DNA of 45,955 nt from Actinomycetota bacterium (GCA_005884925.1 VAYU01000032.1:1-45955), one strand, 5' to 3'; positions 33,600 through 42,452 are shown, counted from the first letter of the stretch. Notes: generated by a model not told the origin, from the sequence alone. Numbers and translations: made by a program.

Positions 33600-34895
33600 C
33601 TACACGGACCGGTCGTACCGCGCGCGCTCCCAGTCCGTGACCGTCTCGCGCCACGCCTTGAGCTCCCACGCCCGAGACGTGGCGAAGTAGTCGCCGAAGT
33701 CCTTGCCCAGCGACTCCAGCAGCACGTCGTCGGTCTGGAACGCATGGAGCGCCGACTCGAGCGAGGCCGGTAGCTCCGGGACCGCGGCGGCATACGCGTC
33801 TCCCACGATCGGCTCCGGCGGGTTGGCTCCCTTCCGGATCCCGTCGGCGGCCGAGGCGCCGATGGCGGCGAGCGCCAGATACGGGTTGGCGTCGGCGCCC
33901 GGCCGCCGACATTCGAACCGCCAGAGCTCGAGCCGGGCAGAGCGGATCGCGCGCACCGCGCAGGATCGGTTGTCGTAGCCCCAGGTGGCGTTGATCGGTG
34001 CGAACCAACCGGGAACGAGGCGTTTGTACGAGTTGATCGTGGGGTTCAGCAGCAGGGAAGCTGCCGGCAGATGTTCGAGCACCCCGGCGATGGCCGAGGT
34101 GAACACGGGGGGCAGCGGCTCCTCGGGTCCCCCGGCCGCGAACGCATTGGTCCCACCCTGCCAGCACGACAGATGCACGTGTCCGCTGGATCCTTCCTCC
34201 CCCGGAGCCGTCTTCGCGAGGAAGCTGGCCCGCAGCCCCATCGATGCGGCCACGCGCTTGACCCCGAACTTCAGGAGGACGGCATCGTCGGCCGCGGCGA
34301 GTCCCCGCCGTGCGCCGAGGTTGAGCTCGACCAGGCCCGGACCCGCTTCGGTGTGCACAGCGGAGAGCTCGATCCCAAGCCCCTGCAGAGCGCGGACCAG
34401 CTCGTCGAGGAAGCGGTCATAGCCCCCGATCTCGCTGAGGCTGTAGCTGATGCCGCTCGACGTGGGCTGCTCCTGGGCATCCCAGATCCGGATCTCGTAC
34501 TCGATCGCGGACAGCACCTCGTAGCCGAGCTCCTCGACACCGGCGAGGACCCGCCTGAGAACTTCTCGTGTTGCGAAGTCGCACGGAGATCCATCGGGCC
34601 AGCTGGGTGTCGCCAGACAGACCCGCCACCCCGGTCGCCACGCCAGCTCCCGGAGGGTCTCGACGTCCGGGTGAACGATCAGGTCCGCGGCCCCCGTGCG
34701 GATCCCGAAGCGCTCGTAGTCGCCGATGGGCGTATCCACAGGGTCCAACCCGAGGATGAGGTCCGTCATCACGGTTCCGTGTTTCACGGCCGACTCGAAC
34801 GCGTCCGGCCGGAGCGCCTTCCCCCGGATCGAGCCGTTGACATCGGGGATCGCCAGGAGGACGAACTCCTCGCCCGAGGGATAGGTTCGACTCAT
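33600..34895 (-). CDS. Glutamine-synthetase-family enzyme, probable gamma-glutamyl-amine ligase (1 of 4)
   Basis: 431 residues. Metal ligands appear at EYEIRIWD (Glu132, Glu134), TEAGPGLVELNL (Glu183, Glu190) and SSGHVHLSCW (His239). Substrate and phosphate residues appear at NSYKR (Arg292), YDNRSC (Arg310) and FECRRPGADANPYLAL (Glu328, Arg330), so it should be active. Unlike biosynthetic GlnA, the adenylylation loop Tyr region is absent. Related actinobacterial and PuuA-type enzymes glutamylate polyamines or other amines. It is the last gene of the operon aminotransferase, amidotransferase, aminotransferase, synthetase, and overlaps the preceding stop (ATGA). Amine substrate unknown. Confidence 0.88.
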   Translation of the reverse strand: MSRTYPSGEEFVLLAIPDVNGSIRGKALRPDAFESAVKHGTVMTDLILGLDPVDTPIGDYERFGIRTGAADLIVHPDVETLRELAWRPGWRVCLATPSWPDGSPCDFATREVLRRVLAGVEELGYEVLSAIEYEIRIWDAQEQPTSSGISYSLSEIGGYDRFLDELVRALQGLGIELSAVHTEAGPGLVELNLGARRGLAAADDAVLLKFGVKRVAASMGLRASFLAKTAPGEEGSSGHVHLSCWQGGTNAFAAGGPEEPLPPVFTSAIAGVLEHLPAASLLLNPTINSYKRLVPGWFAPINATWGYDNRSCAVRAIRSARLELWRFECRRPGADANPYLALAAIGASAADGIRKGANPPEPIVGDAYAAAVPELPASLESALHAFQTDDVLLESLGKDFGDYFATSRAWELKAWRETVTDWERARYDRSV

Positions 34896-36259
34896 GCCGG
34901 CCTCGACAGGAGATCCTTGATCGTGCGCTCCACGTCTTCGATGGTGGCGGCGAAGCGGTCGACCATCGCTGCCAGCTCCTCGTCCGAGCTCGCGTACGCG
35001 GGGGCGAGGAGCGTCTGGTCGCCGGCGAAACCGTTCGCCTGTGGGTGGGTCGACGTGACGAGGAGCCCGTGCTCCAACGCGGTGTCGTCGACGAGGGACG
35101 CGGCCTCGAGCTCGACGGGGAGGAACGACTCGCCGTCGCGCGGGTCGACGAGCTCGACACCGAGCAAGAACCCCCGGCCTCGCACCTCTCGCACGATCTC
35201 GGAGCCCTCGAGCGCCGCTTCGAGCTCGTCGCGCAGTTCCGGTCCTCGTTCGCGGACATGCTCCACGAGGCCTCGTTCGACCAGAAGGTCGACGACCGCC
35301 AGACCAACGGCGGAGCTCACCGGCGCACCGTCCCAGGTGTGCCCCAGGTCGAACTCGCGCGAGCCTCGATCGATCGCGTCGTAGACCCCTTGCGTGCAGA
35401 ACACTCCTCCGATCGGCGCGTATCCCGCACCGAGGCCTTTCCCGATCGCCACGATGTCGGGCTCGATCGGTATCTGGTGGGCGGCGAGCCAGGTCCCAAC
35501 CCGGCCCATCCCGGTCACCACCTCGTCGAAGCAGATCAAGAAGCCGTGATCCTTCCGGCGCTCATCCAGACCGTGCCAGAAGGCTTCCGGTGGGGAGTAC
35601 GCGGGCAGCGCCGCCGCGCTCACGGGCTCGCAGAAGAAGGCGGCGATCGTTCCGGGGCCAGCTTCGTCGAGGAGGGCGTCCAGCTGCCGCAGCGCCGTCT
35701 CGCCGCTCGGATCGAAGCGCCAGGTCGAGGGATCGATGTGCAGATGCTCCGCGAGGTACGGTGTGTACGGCTCCTGAAGCGTGCGACGGCCGCTCAGGGC
35801 GAGCGTTCCCATCGTGGAACCGTGGTAGGCCTGGGCGGGTGAGATCACGCGCCAGCGATCCGTCTCACCCCGTTCCACGTGGTAGAGCCGCGCGAGCTGC
35901 AGCGCGGTCTCGTTGGCCTCGGAGCCACCGGACACGAACCGGATCCGCGCCATCTCCGGCGCTGCCACCTCCAGCAAGCGGTCGGCCAGACGCTCCTGCG
36001 GCTCGCTCGTGAAATGGTGGTTGTAGAAGTACGAGATGGCCTCGGCCTGCTCGGCGGCGGCCGTGATGACCTCCAGCACGCCGTGTCCCAGACAGGCGAC
36101 CATGGCGCCCCCCGAGCAGGCATCGAGGAAGCGCCGGCCGTCGGTCGTGGTGAGCCAGACACCGTCGCCGCGTTCGATGTTCGGGTACGGCAGGTCGAGG
36201 AAGCGCGGGAACACCCTCGTGTCCTCGGATCGTATCGCTCGCTGCACGGTCCCCTCCAT
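34892..36259 (-). CDS. Class III aminotransferase (downstream copy)
   Basis: 455 residues. The PLP phosphate motif is SGGSEANETALQLAR at about 110-124. ICFDEVVTGMGRVG contains Asp245, and the Schiff-base Lys274 lies in AIGKGLGAGYAPIGG. LGHTWDGAPVSSAVGLAV completes the fold-type I signature. The family transfers terminal amino groups from omega-amino acids or diamines such as 4-aminobutyrate, 5-aminovalerate or putrescine. It is related to, but only moderately like, the copy at 36997-38373. The start is ATG at 36259; a GTG at 36247 follows GGAGGGG and is an alternative. The stop overlaps the synthetase start. Confidence 0.9.
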   Translation of the reverse strand: MEGTVQRAIRSEDTRVFPRFLDLPYPNIERGDGVWLTTTDGRRFLDACSGGAMVACLGHGVLEVITAAAEQAEAISYFYNHHFTSEPQERLADRLLEVAAPEMARIRFVSGGSEANETALQLARLYHVERGETDRWRVISPAQAYHGSTMGTLALSGRRTLQEPYTPYLAEHLHIDPSTWRFDPSGETALRQLDALLDEAGPGTIAAFFCEPVSAAALPAYSPPEAFWHGLDERRKDHGFLICFDEVVTGMGRVGTWLAAHQIPIEPDIVAIGKGLGAGYAPIGGVFCTQGVYDAIDRGSREFDLGHTWDGAPVSSAVGLAVVDLLVERGLVEHVRERGPELRDELEAALEGSEIVREVRGRGFLLGVELVDPRDGESFLPVELEAASLVDDTALEHGLLVTSTHPQANGFAGDQTLLAPAYASSDEELAAMVDRFAATIEDVERTIKDLLSRPA

Positions 36260-36274
36260 CGATGCGCGGGGTCT

Positions 36275-37000
36275 TCAGCCGAGCGCCGCTCGTGCCCCGC
36301 TCGAGAGTCGCGCGACATCGCGCAGGTACCAATCCATGAGCTGCAACGACATCTGTCTGCTCTCGATCGAACGACGCTTCGTCTCTTCGAGCAGTGCGTC
36401 GGGATCAACGCCGTCCGCGTCGAGCTCGTGGCGATAGACGCGCACCCAGTCGGTCATGATGTCGGTCGTGACCTCGGGATGGAACTGCAGCCCGAGGCTC
36501 CGACCGACCACGAATGCCTGCGGTCCCACGTCGGTCTCGGCCATCAAGGTCGCGCCGGGTGGCAGCGCGAACGTGTCGAAGTGCCACTGGAACCACGGCC
36601 CCTCGGGAACCTTCTGGGGGTCGCTGCTCCGGACCGGGAGCCAGCCGATCTCCGAGTCGGACGAGCGGTACACCTCGGCGCCTAGCACGCGCGCCAGCAT
36701 CTGACCGCCGAAGCAGAGCCCGAGCACCGGGACCTCCGCCTCGACCGCCCGCCGCATCAGGGTCGACTCGCGGAGGACGAACGGCTTCGTGTCGTCGAAG
36801 GCGGCGAACTCGGAGCCGAGCGACACGATGAGGTCGGATCGGGTCGGATCCACCTCGCGATCCTCGATGTCGATCCGGAAGGTCTCGACGCTCGCCCCGT
36901 GCCCGTCGAGCCACTCGGTGACGAGCCCCGGCGGCGTGGGTTCCTCGTGCTGGAGGATCAGCGCTCGCACGGGGCCGGCGGACGGATCGGGTGGACTCAT
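36275..37000 (-). CDS. Class-I glutamine-amidotransferase-like hydrolase
   Basis: 241 residues. Nucleophile Cys96 lies in VLGLCFGGQMLARVLG, and the His-Glu pair in LQFHPEVTTD. The stretch PEGPWFQWHFDTFALPPGAT is like that of the amidotransferase at 26728-27447, showing relatedness. No synthetase partner domain is present. It lies between two aminotransferase genes and upstream of a glutamine-synthetase-like gene, where a hydrolase removing a gamma-glutamyl group from an intermediate would be expected (PuuD-like role by analogy, inference). The start overlaps the aminotransferase stop by four bases (ATGA). Confidence 0.85.
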   Translation of the reverse strand: MSPPDPSAGPVRALILQHEEPTPPGLVTEWLDGHGASVETFRIDIEDREVDPTRSDLIVSLGSEFAAFDDTKPFVLRESTLMRRAVEAEVPVLGLCFGGQMLARVLGAEVYRSSDSEIGWLPVRSSDPQKVPEGPWFQWHFDTFALPPGATLMAETDVGPQAFVVGRSLGLQFHPEVTTDIMTDWVRVYRHELDADGVDPDALLEETKRRSIESRQMSLQLMDWYLRDVARLSSGARAALG

Positions 37001-38373
37001 CGCGAACCTCCGGTCGGGGAGAGCGTCGACAGCTCTTCCTCCACGTCCTCAGCGACGTGGCCGACCGCGTCGGCGAACCGGGAAACCATCTCGCCCAGCT
37101 CCTCGTCCGTCGTGGTGAACGCCGGAGCGAACAGTGACTGGTCCCCCGCGAAGCCGTCGCGCGTCGGCTGCGTGGACAAGGTGATGAGGCCTCGCTCGAA
37201 CGCGGCTTCGTCGATCCGCGCGGCGACCCGCAGCTCGCGCGGAAGGAACGACGTGCCGTCGCGCGGATCGACGTACTCCACCCCGAGCAGATAGCCCTGG
37301 CCACGCGCCTCGTGCACCAACGGGATCCCGGTCAAGGCCCGTTCGAGCTCGTCCCGCAGGCTCGGCCCGCGGTCCCGCACGCGTTCGACGAGCCGCTCCG
37401 ATCGCACGGCCTCCAGCACCGCGAGACCAACTGCGCACGCGAGCGGCGCCCCGTCCCAGGTGTGTCCGAGGGTGAAGCGCCGCGACCCACGGGCCACCGA
37501 CTCGTAAACGTGCTCGCGGACGAGCACCGCCCCGATCGCGGCGTACCCGGCCCCGAGCCCCTTCGCGGTCGCGATGATGTCGGGCACGCACGCGGTCGCC
37601 GCGCCGGCGAACCAGTTCCCGGTGCGCCCCACCCCGGTCACGACCTCGTCGAAACACACCAGGAAGCCGAAGCGCTCGCGGCGCTCGGCGAGGCCTTCCC
37701 AGAACCGCAGCGGCGGTGTGTAGGCGGGCAGGGCGGCGGCACTGATCGCTTCGCAGAAGAACGCGGAGACGTTCTCGGGGCCTGCCCCCTCGAGTGCGCG
37801 GTCGAGGGCAGCCAACGCGGCGTCGCCGGTCGGATCGAAACGCCAGGTGCTCGGCGGGATGTGGAGGTGCTGGGGGAGGTAGGGACCGAAGGGCCCGTGG
37901 AGCCCGGGTCGCCCCGTGAGCGCGAGGGTTTCCATCGTTGGACCGTGATACGCCTGCGCCGGCGAGATCACCTGCCAGCGGTCCCGATCGCCTCGCTCGA
38001 CGTGATAGGTGCGCGCGAGCTGGATGGCCATCTCGATCGCATCCGCCCCCGCAACGGTGAACTTGACTCGGCTGAACCCTTCGGGGGCAACCGCGATCAG
38101 CTCGTCGGCGAGATGCTCCTGGAGCGGGTTGGTGAGCCGCTCGTTGTGCACGTAGGCGAGCTTCTCGGCCTGGGTGCGAGCGGCTGCGATGATGTCGTGC
38201 CGGCCGTGGCCGAGCGTCGCCGCCATCGATCCGCCGCTCATCGCGTCCAGGTATCGGCGACCGGCAGCGTCCTCGACCCAGACGCCCTCCCCGCGGACGA
38301 TGACCGGCATGGCACGCGCCAGCTCGAGCGGGAACACGTGCGTTCGGTCGCTCTCGATGGGCGTTTCCGCCAT
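36997..38373 (-). CDS. Class III aminotransferase (first gene of operon)
   Basis: 458 residues. LVCFDEVVTGVGRTG contains Asp242 and the Schiff-base Lys271 lies in ATAKGLGAGYAAIGA. LGHTWDGAPLACAVGLAV is also present. The PLP phosphate loop reads TVAGADAIEMAIQLAR, with Ala where the family usually has Ser-Gly-Ser/Thr; SGADAVE-type loops are known in diaminobutyrate aminotransferases, so activity is not excluded. The start ATG follows GAAGGAGACCGG, a good ribosome binding site. It begins the four-gene minus-strand operon and is divergent from the synthetase at 38516, with a palindromic control region between. Confidence 0.9.
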   Translation of the reverse strand: MAETPIESDRTHVFPLELARAMPVIVRGEGVWVEDAAGRRYLDAMSGGSMAATLGHGRHDIIAAARTQAEKLAYVHNERLTNPLQEHLADELIAVAPEGFSRVKFTVAGADAIEMAIQLARTYHVERGDRDRWQVISPAQAYHGPTMETLALTGRPGLHGPFGPYLPQHLHIPPSTWRFDPTGDAALAALDRALEGAGPENVSAFFCEAISAAALPAYTPPLRFWEGLAERRERFGFLVCFDEVVTGVGRTGNWFAGAATACVPDIIATAKGLGAGYAAIGAVLVREHVYESVARGSRRFTLGHTWDGAPLACAVGLAVLEAVRSERLVERVRDRGPSLRDELERALTGIPLVHEARGQGYLLGVEYVDPRDGTSFLPRELRVAARIDEAAFERGLITLSTQPTRDGFAGDQSLFAPAFTTTDEELGEMVSRFADAVGHVAEDVEEELSTLSPTGGSR

Positions 38374-38423
38374 CCGGTCTCCTTCACGCGGAGCGCGTTG
38401 GCCCGCGTGCCTGGCTTCCGCCT

Positions 38424-38472
38424 AGCGTAGGGCAACACCCCGTTGCGGACCAATGGGCCGTCAAGGTATACC
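38424..38472. promoter_or_regulatory. Overlapping divergent promoters
   Basis: Minus strand: TTGGTC (38448-38453) and TACGCT (38424-38429), 18 bases apart, would drive the aminotransferase operon. Plus strand: TTGCGG (38443-38448) and TATACC (38467-38472), also 18 bases apart, would drive the synthetase-synthetase-amidohydrolase operon. The two -35 elements overlap. Confidence 0.5.
38432..38446. promoter_or_regulatory. Palindrome GCAAC-N5-GTTGC, candidate operator
   Basis: A perfect 5+5 palindrome lies between the -10 and -35 of the minus-strand promoter and touches the -35 of the plus-strand promoter. A protein bound here could control both operons at once. No regulator gene is next to it. 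Confidence 0.5.
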
Positions 38473-38515
38473 CAGCACGCCGCGAGCCGTCGGCAGGACG
38501 GGGGGAGCCGGATCC

Positions 38516-39844
38516 ATGAGCGACGTCAGGGAGATCCTCGGAGGCTGGCAGTCAGACGGGATCGGATTCGTCCGTTTCGAGCTTCCCGACATGCACGGCA
38601 TCTCGCGGTCGAAGACGATCCCGATCGCCCACGCCTTCGACTATGCCGAGCGGGGGCTCAACATGTACGGGGGAGCGAGCGTGCTCGATACGCGCTCGGA
38701 CGTCGTCCCCGGTACCCTGTACCACGACGAGAAGGGGTACGGCGACCAGTTGCTGTTCCCCGACCCGAACTCGGCCGCGGTGATCCCGTGGATGGATCGA
38801 ACGGCGAGGCTCATCTGCGACGCGCAGTGGTACGACGGGACGCCGCTCGCCGCCACGCCTCGTTCCGTCTTCCGTCGCGCCCAGGACAAGGCTCGGTCGA
38901 TGGGGTTCGACACCCTGATGGGTTCTGAGTTCGAGTTCTATCTGCTCACGGGGGACACGCATGAGCCGCTCTTCGACGGCTATCAGATCTTCAACACCGT
39001 CCGGAACGACTACGTCCCCACGATCCGCCGGATCATCGAGGAGATGTCCAAGGTCGGGGTGGACATCATCACCGCGAACTGCGAGTACGCCGGGTCGCAG
39101 TGGGAGATCAACTTCGCGCCCGGCCGCGGTCTCGCGGGTCCGGACGACGCGTTCACGTTCAAGAACGGCGTCAAGGAGATCGCCAAACAGGACGGCTACC
39201 TCGCCACCTTCATGACGAAGCCGTGGGGGGACCGCTCCGGGAGTGGGTGCCACACCCACCTCTCCCTGCTCTCGACGGACTCGGGAACGAACGCGTTCGG
39301 CGACCCTGATGACCCGCAGGGGATGACCGACACGTGCCGCTCGTTCATCGCCGGGATCCTGAAGTATGCCCGCGCGTTCGACGCGGTGATCGCCCCGACC
39401 GTGAACTGCTTGCGTCGCAGGCGGCCACACACGTTCAGTCCGTCGAACATCTCGTGGGGACTCGAAGACCGCTCGGCCCTGGTCCGAGTGAAGGGCGGCG
39501 GCTCGGAACACAAGCACATCGAGTACCGGGCGCCTTCGGCCCTTTCGAATCCCTACCTCGTCGGGGCGGCGCTGATCCAGGCCGGCCTCCGGGGGATCGA
39601 GGAGCGGTTGCCCGCCCCCGAGCCGGCGAAGCCGGGCATGCCGGCGGAGGAGGATCCCTCCTTCGAGAAGCTCCCGATCGCGCTCGAGGAGTCGCTCCAG
39701 GCGCTCGAGCAGGAGCCGGCGACGAAGGAGTTCTTCGGTGAAGAGTTCGTGACCGCGTACTCGGCGATGCGGCGGTACGAGCTCTCCCGGTTCACGGACT
39801 GGGTCACGGACTGGGAGCGCGCCGAGTACCTGGAGCTGTTCTAA
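38516..39844 (+). CDS. Glutamine-synthetase-family enzyme, probable gamma-glutamyl-amine ligase (2 of 4)
   Basis: 442 residues. Metal ligands are at GSEFEFYLL (Glu138, Glu140), CEYAGSQWEINFAPG (Glu190, Glu197) and GSGCHTHLSL (His246). Arg319 lies in GLEDRSALVRV, and Glu336/Arg338 in HIEYRAPSALSNPYL. The loop that is NxYKR in GlnA is NCLRRRRPHTFSPS here, so the amine site differs from the other copies and a different substrate is likely. The start is ATG at 38516 after GGGGGAG; the frame stays open upstream through the promoter region. First gene of the plus-strand operon. Confidence 0.88.
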   Translation: MSDVREILGGWQSDGIGFVRFELPDMHGISRSKTIPIAHAFDYAERGLNMYGGASVLDTRSDVVPGTLYHDEKGYGDQLLFPDPNSAAVIPWMDRTARLICDAQWYDGTPLAATPRSVFRRAQDKARSMGFDTLMGSEFEFYLLTGDTHEPLFDGYQIFNTVRNDYVPTIRRIIEEMSKVGVDIITANCEYAGSQWEINFAPGRGLAGPDDAFTFKNGVKEIAKQDGYLATFMTKPWGDRSGSGCHTHLSLLSTDSGTNAFGDPDDPQGMTDTCRSFIAGILKYARAFDAVIAPTVNCLRRRRPHTFSPSNISWGLEDRSALVRVKGGGSEHKHIEYRAPSALSNPYLVGAALIQAGLRGIEERLPAPEPAKPGMPAEEDPSFEKLPIALEESLQALEQEPATKEFFGEEFVTAYSAMRRYELSRFTDWVTDWERAEYLELF

Positions 39845-39867
39845 GCCCTATGGCGGGAGGCCGGACG

Positions 39868-41250
39868 GTGGCGCGCGGCGGCGAGAACGCCGCTGCCGCG
39901 AAGGCGGCGCGGCGTCTCGCCGCCGCAGGCGTCGAGATCGTGGCGCTCGCGATGGTCGACAACGCGGGCGTCACGCTGGTGAAGTGCGTCCCGCTGCACC
40001 GCTTCGAGGAAGCCGTCCGGTTCGGGATCGGACTGTCGCCCGTGTTCTCCGTCTTCCTCGTCGACGATTCGATCACGTCGTCCCCTCACCTCGGGGGCCC
40101 GACGGGCGACACACGCCTGATGCCCGACCCGGCGGCCGCGATGCCGCTCGCCGCGAGCCCCGGCTGGGCGCTCGCGCCCGTCGACCAGCTCGATCAGGAA
40201 GGCGCCCCGTACCCGGCCTGCGCCCGGACGTTCGCGAGGACGATGCTCGAGCGGCTCGCGAGCTTCGGGCTCGAGCTGCGCGGAGCCTACGAGATGGAGT
40301 TCTTCCTCGGGCATCGCACGTCGGGCGCAGGCGACGAGGATCCGCACCCCGCGCACCCCGGCCCCGCGTACAGCGCGATCGCGCTCGCGGAGGTCGAGCC
40401 GTTCGCCACGGTGCTGATCGGCGCCCTCGAGGAGCAAGGGACGGGCGTGATGCAGTTCCACCCGGAGTACTCGACCGGGCAGCTCGAGCTGTCGGTGCCC
40501 CACGGCACGGGGATCGCGGTCGCCGACACGAACCTCGTCCTCCGGCACACGGTCCGCGCCGCCGCCCGGAGCCACGGACTCGTCGCCTCCTTCGCACCGG
40601 TCGTCTTCGCGGGGCTCGTCGGCAACGGGGCCCATGTGCACCTCAGCCTGTGGAACAAGCGCGGTCGCAACGTCTTCAACGGCGGCCGCGGACCGGAGGG
40701 CATGACCCGTGAGGCCGAGGCCTTCACGGCAGGCGTCCTGGACGCGTTGCCTGCGCTCACGGCCGTCACCGCTCCATCGGTCGCGAGCTACCAGCGCCTG
40801 CAGCCGCATCGATGGAGCGGTCCTTGGGCCGTCTGGGGGCGGGAGAACCGTGAGGCGGCGCTCCGGTTCGTGACCGGGATGGTCGGGAGCCGTCCCGAGG
40901 CCGCCAACCTCGAGCTCAAGTCGATGGATGCGGCGGCCAACCCGTATCTCGCCCTCGGCTCGATCGTCGCGGCCGGCATCGACGGCCTGGAGCGCGAGAT
41001 GGCGCTCCCCGAGCCGGTCCTCGACGATCCGGCATCGATCCCCGCGACGCGCCGGCGAGCGCTCGGGATCCGGCAGCTCCCGTCCTCGCTCGGCGCCGCG
41101 ATCCGCGAGCTCGAGCGATCGTCGCTCATCCGGAACGCCATGGGAGACGTCCTGTTCGACGCGTTCCTCGCAACCCGGCGCGGTGAGCTCGCCGTGTTCG
41201 GCGGGATGGATCCCGCCGAGATGGTGCGCGCGCACCGGTGGCGCTATTGA
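39868..41250 (+). CDS. Divergent glutamine-synthetase-family enzyme, FluG-type (3 of 4)
   Basis: 460 residues from GTG 39868, which follows GGGAGG by seven bases; an ATG at 39850 is the other candidate. Metal ligands are kept: YEMEFFLG, FHPEYSTGQLELSV and GNGAHVHLSLW. The usual NSYKR is ASYQRLQPHRW, and the conserved E-x-R near the C-terminus is ELK (Lys351 for Arg), so the nucleotide or glutamate site is altered. An amidohydrolase gene follows 12 bases downstream; the same two domains are fused in fungal FluG. It may make a gamma-glutamyl compound that is not an ordinary alkylamine, or have lost ligase activity. Confidence 0.83.
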   Translation: MARGGENAAAAKAARRLAAAGVEIVALAMVDNAGVTLVKCVPLHRFEEAVRFGIGLSPVFSVFLVDDSITSSPHLGGPTGDTRLMPDPAAAMPLAASPGWALAPVDQLDQEGAPYPACARTFARTMLERLASFGLELRGAYEMEFFLGHRTSGAGDEDPHPAHPGPAYSAIALAEVEPFATVLIGALEEQGTGVMQFHPEYSTGQLELSVPHGTGIAVADTNLVLRHTVRAAARSHGLVASFAPVVFAGLVGNGAHVHLSLWNKRGRNVFNGGRGPEGMTREAEAFTAGVLDALPALTAVTAPSVASYQRLQPHRWSGPWAVWGRENREAALRFVTGMVGSRPEAANLELKSMDAAANPYLALGSIVAAGIDGLEREMALPEPVLDDPASIPATRRRALGIRQLPSSLGAAIRELERSSLIRNAMGDVLFDAFLATRRGELAVFGGMDPAEMVRAHRWRY

Positions 41251-41262
41251 GGGGAGGTCCCG

Positions 41263-42435
41263 ATGGCTGACGTCGATCTCTCGGATCTCGAGATCGTCGA
41301 CGCGCACACGCACCCGTACCGCGTGGAGGGGCTGCTCGCGAAAGGCTCCGAAGGCTTCGACACCCGAGCGACGTTCCTTGGCGAGGCGTTCTCCTCGTCG
41401 ACGCGGCTGGACCCGGACCTGTGGTCGACCGCCGACCGGCTGACGGACTCGACGGTGATGGGGATCACGATCGTGCGTTGGCTCGCGCGCCATCTGGGAT
41501 GCGAACCGACACGCGGAGCGGTCGCGGTCGCCCGCGAGGCCGCGCTCCACGAAGACGCGGTCGCGTACACGAAGGGCTTGCTCGACGCGGCCGGCGTCGT
41601 GGCGGTCCTCGCCGATGAGGGCTATCCGCAACCGCCGATCCCCGCGGCGGAGTTCGCGGGAACGATCGGCGTGCGGGTGTACCGCGTGGCGCGCCTGGAG
41701 CCGTGGATCCTCGCGAGACGGGAAGGTTCGTTCGATGACCTGGTCGCCGGGGCGGAGGCCGATGCGACCGAGGCAGCCTCCGACCCGAACTGCGTCGCCT
41801 ACAAGTCGATCGTCGCCTACCGGACCGGCCTGGACGTCGGCGATCCCTCATCCTCGGAGGCGGCCGAGGCCTTCGCGCGTTGGCGTGCCGACGACTGGCG
41901 GGAGACGCGGGAGCACGCGAAGCAGGTCAGGGACTTCTTGATCCGACGAACGCTCGCGGTCGCGAAGGCGAACGACCGCGCGTTCCACTTCCACTGCGGC
42001 GGTGGGGACCCCGACATCGACCTGGCGCACGCGTCCCCGAAGGGATTGTTCCCGCTCTTGGTCGATGTCCAGCACCAACCGGTGGTCCTGGTGCACAGTG
42101 GGTTCCCCTGGGTCGAGGAGGGCGCGTTCATCGCGTCGGTCCTCCCCAACGTGTACCTCGAGCTCTCGGAACTGATCCCGTGGGGCTGGGGTCAGGTCGA
42201 GCCCGCGCTGGAGCTCATCGTCGGCTCGGTGCCGGCCGCGAAGGTCATGTACGGGTCGGATGAGGCGGGCGAACCCGAGGGGTTCTGGGTCGCGGCCCTG
42301 ATCGCCCGAGCGGCGCTGCAACGGGTCCTCGGGCGCCTCGTCGACCGCGACTACGTCGCGGTCGACGAGGCCCAGCACCTCGGGGAGCTGATCCTCTCCG
42401 GCAGCTGCCGAGCCCTCCACGGCCTGAGCGGCTGA
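41263..42435 (+). CDS. Amidohydrolase family protein (FluG N-terminal-domain-like)
   Basis: 390 residues. The metal-binding HxH is VDAHTHPYR (His15, His17). Further metal or catalytic residues are expected in FHFHCGGGDPDID, VLVHSGFPWVEE and MYGSDEAGEPEGFWVAA (Asp). The last motif, with the C-terminal region, resembles the amidohydrolase_2 half of FluG proteins. Substrate unknown; a gamma-glutamyl or other amide made by the adjacent synthetase is a possibility. Start ATG 41263 follows GGGGAGG. It is the last gene of the operon and is followed by a strong hairpin. Confidence 0.85.
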   Translation: MADVDLSDLEIVDAHTHPYRVEGLLAKGSEGFDTRATFLGEAFSSSTRLDPDLWSTADRLTDSTVMGITIVRWLARHLGCEPTRGAVAVAREAALHEDAVAYTKGLLDAAGVVAVLADEGYPQPPIPAAEFAGTIGVRVYRVARLEPWILARREGSFDDLVAGAEADATEAASDPNCVAYKSIVAYRTGLDVGDPSSSEAAEAFARWRADDWRETREHAKQVRDFLIRRTLAVAKANDRAFHFHCGGGDPDIDLAHASPKGLFPLLVDVQHQPVVLVHSGFPWVEEGAFIASVLPNVYLELSELIPWGWGQVEPALELIVGSVPAAKVMYGSDEAGEPEGFWVAALIARAALQRVLGRLVDRDYVAVDEAQHLGELILSGSCRALHGLSG

Positions 42436-42452
42436 AGGACGTTCCCGGATGC

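Noticed and set aside
34892-38373. The two aminotransferases as a recent tandem duplication
   Set aside because: They differ at the PLP phosphate loop and through much of their length, and an amidotransferase gene lies between them, so any duplication is old; different substrates are more likely.
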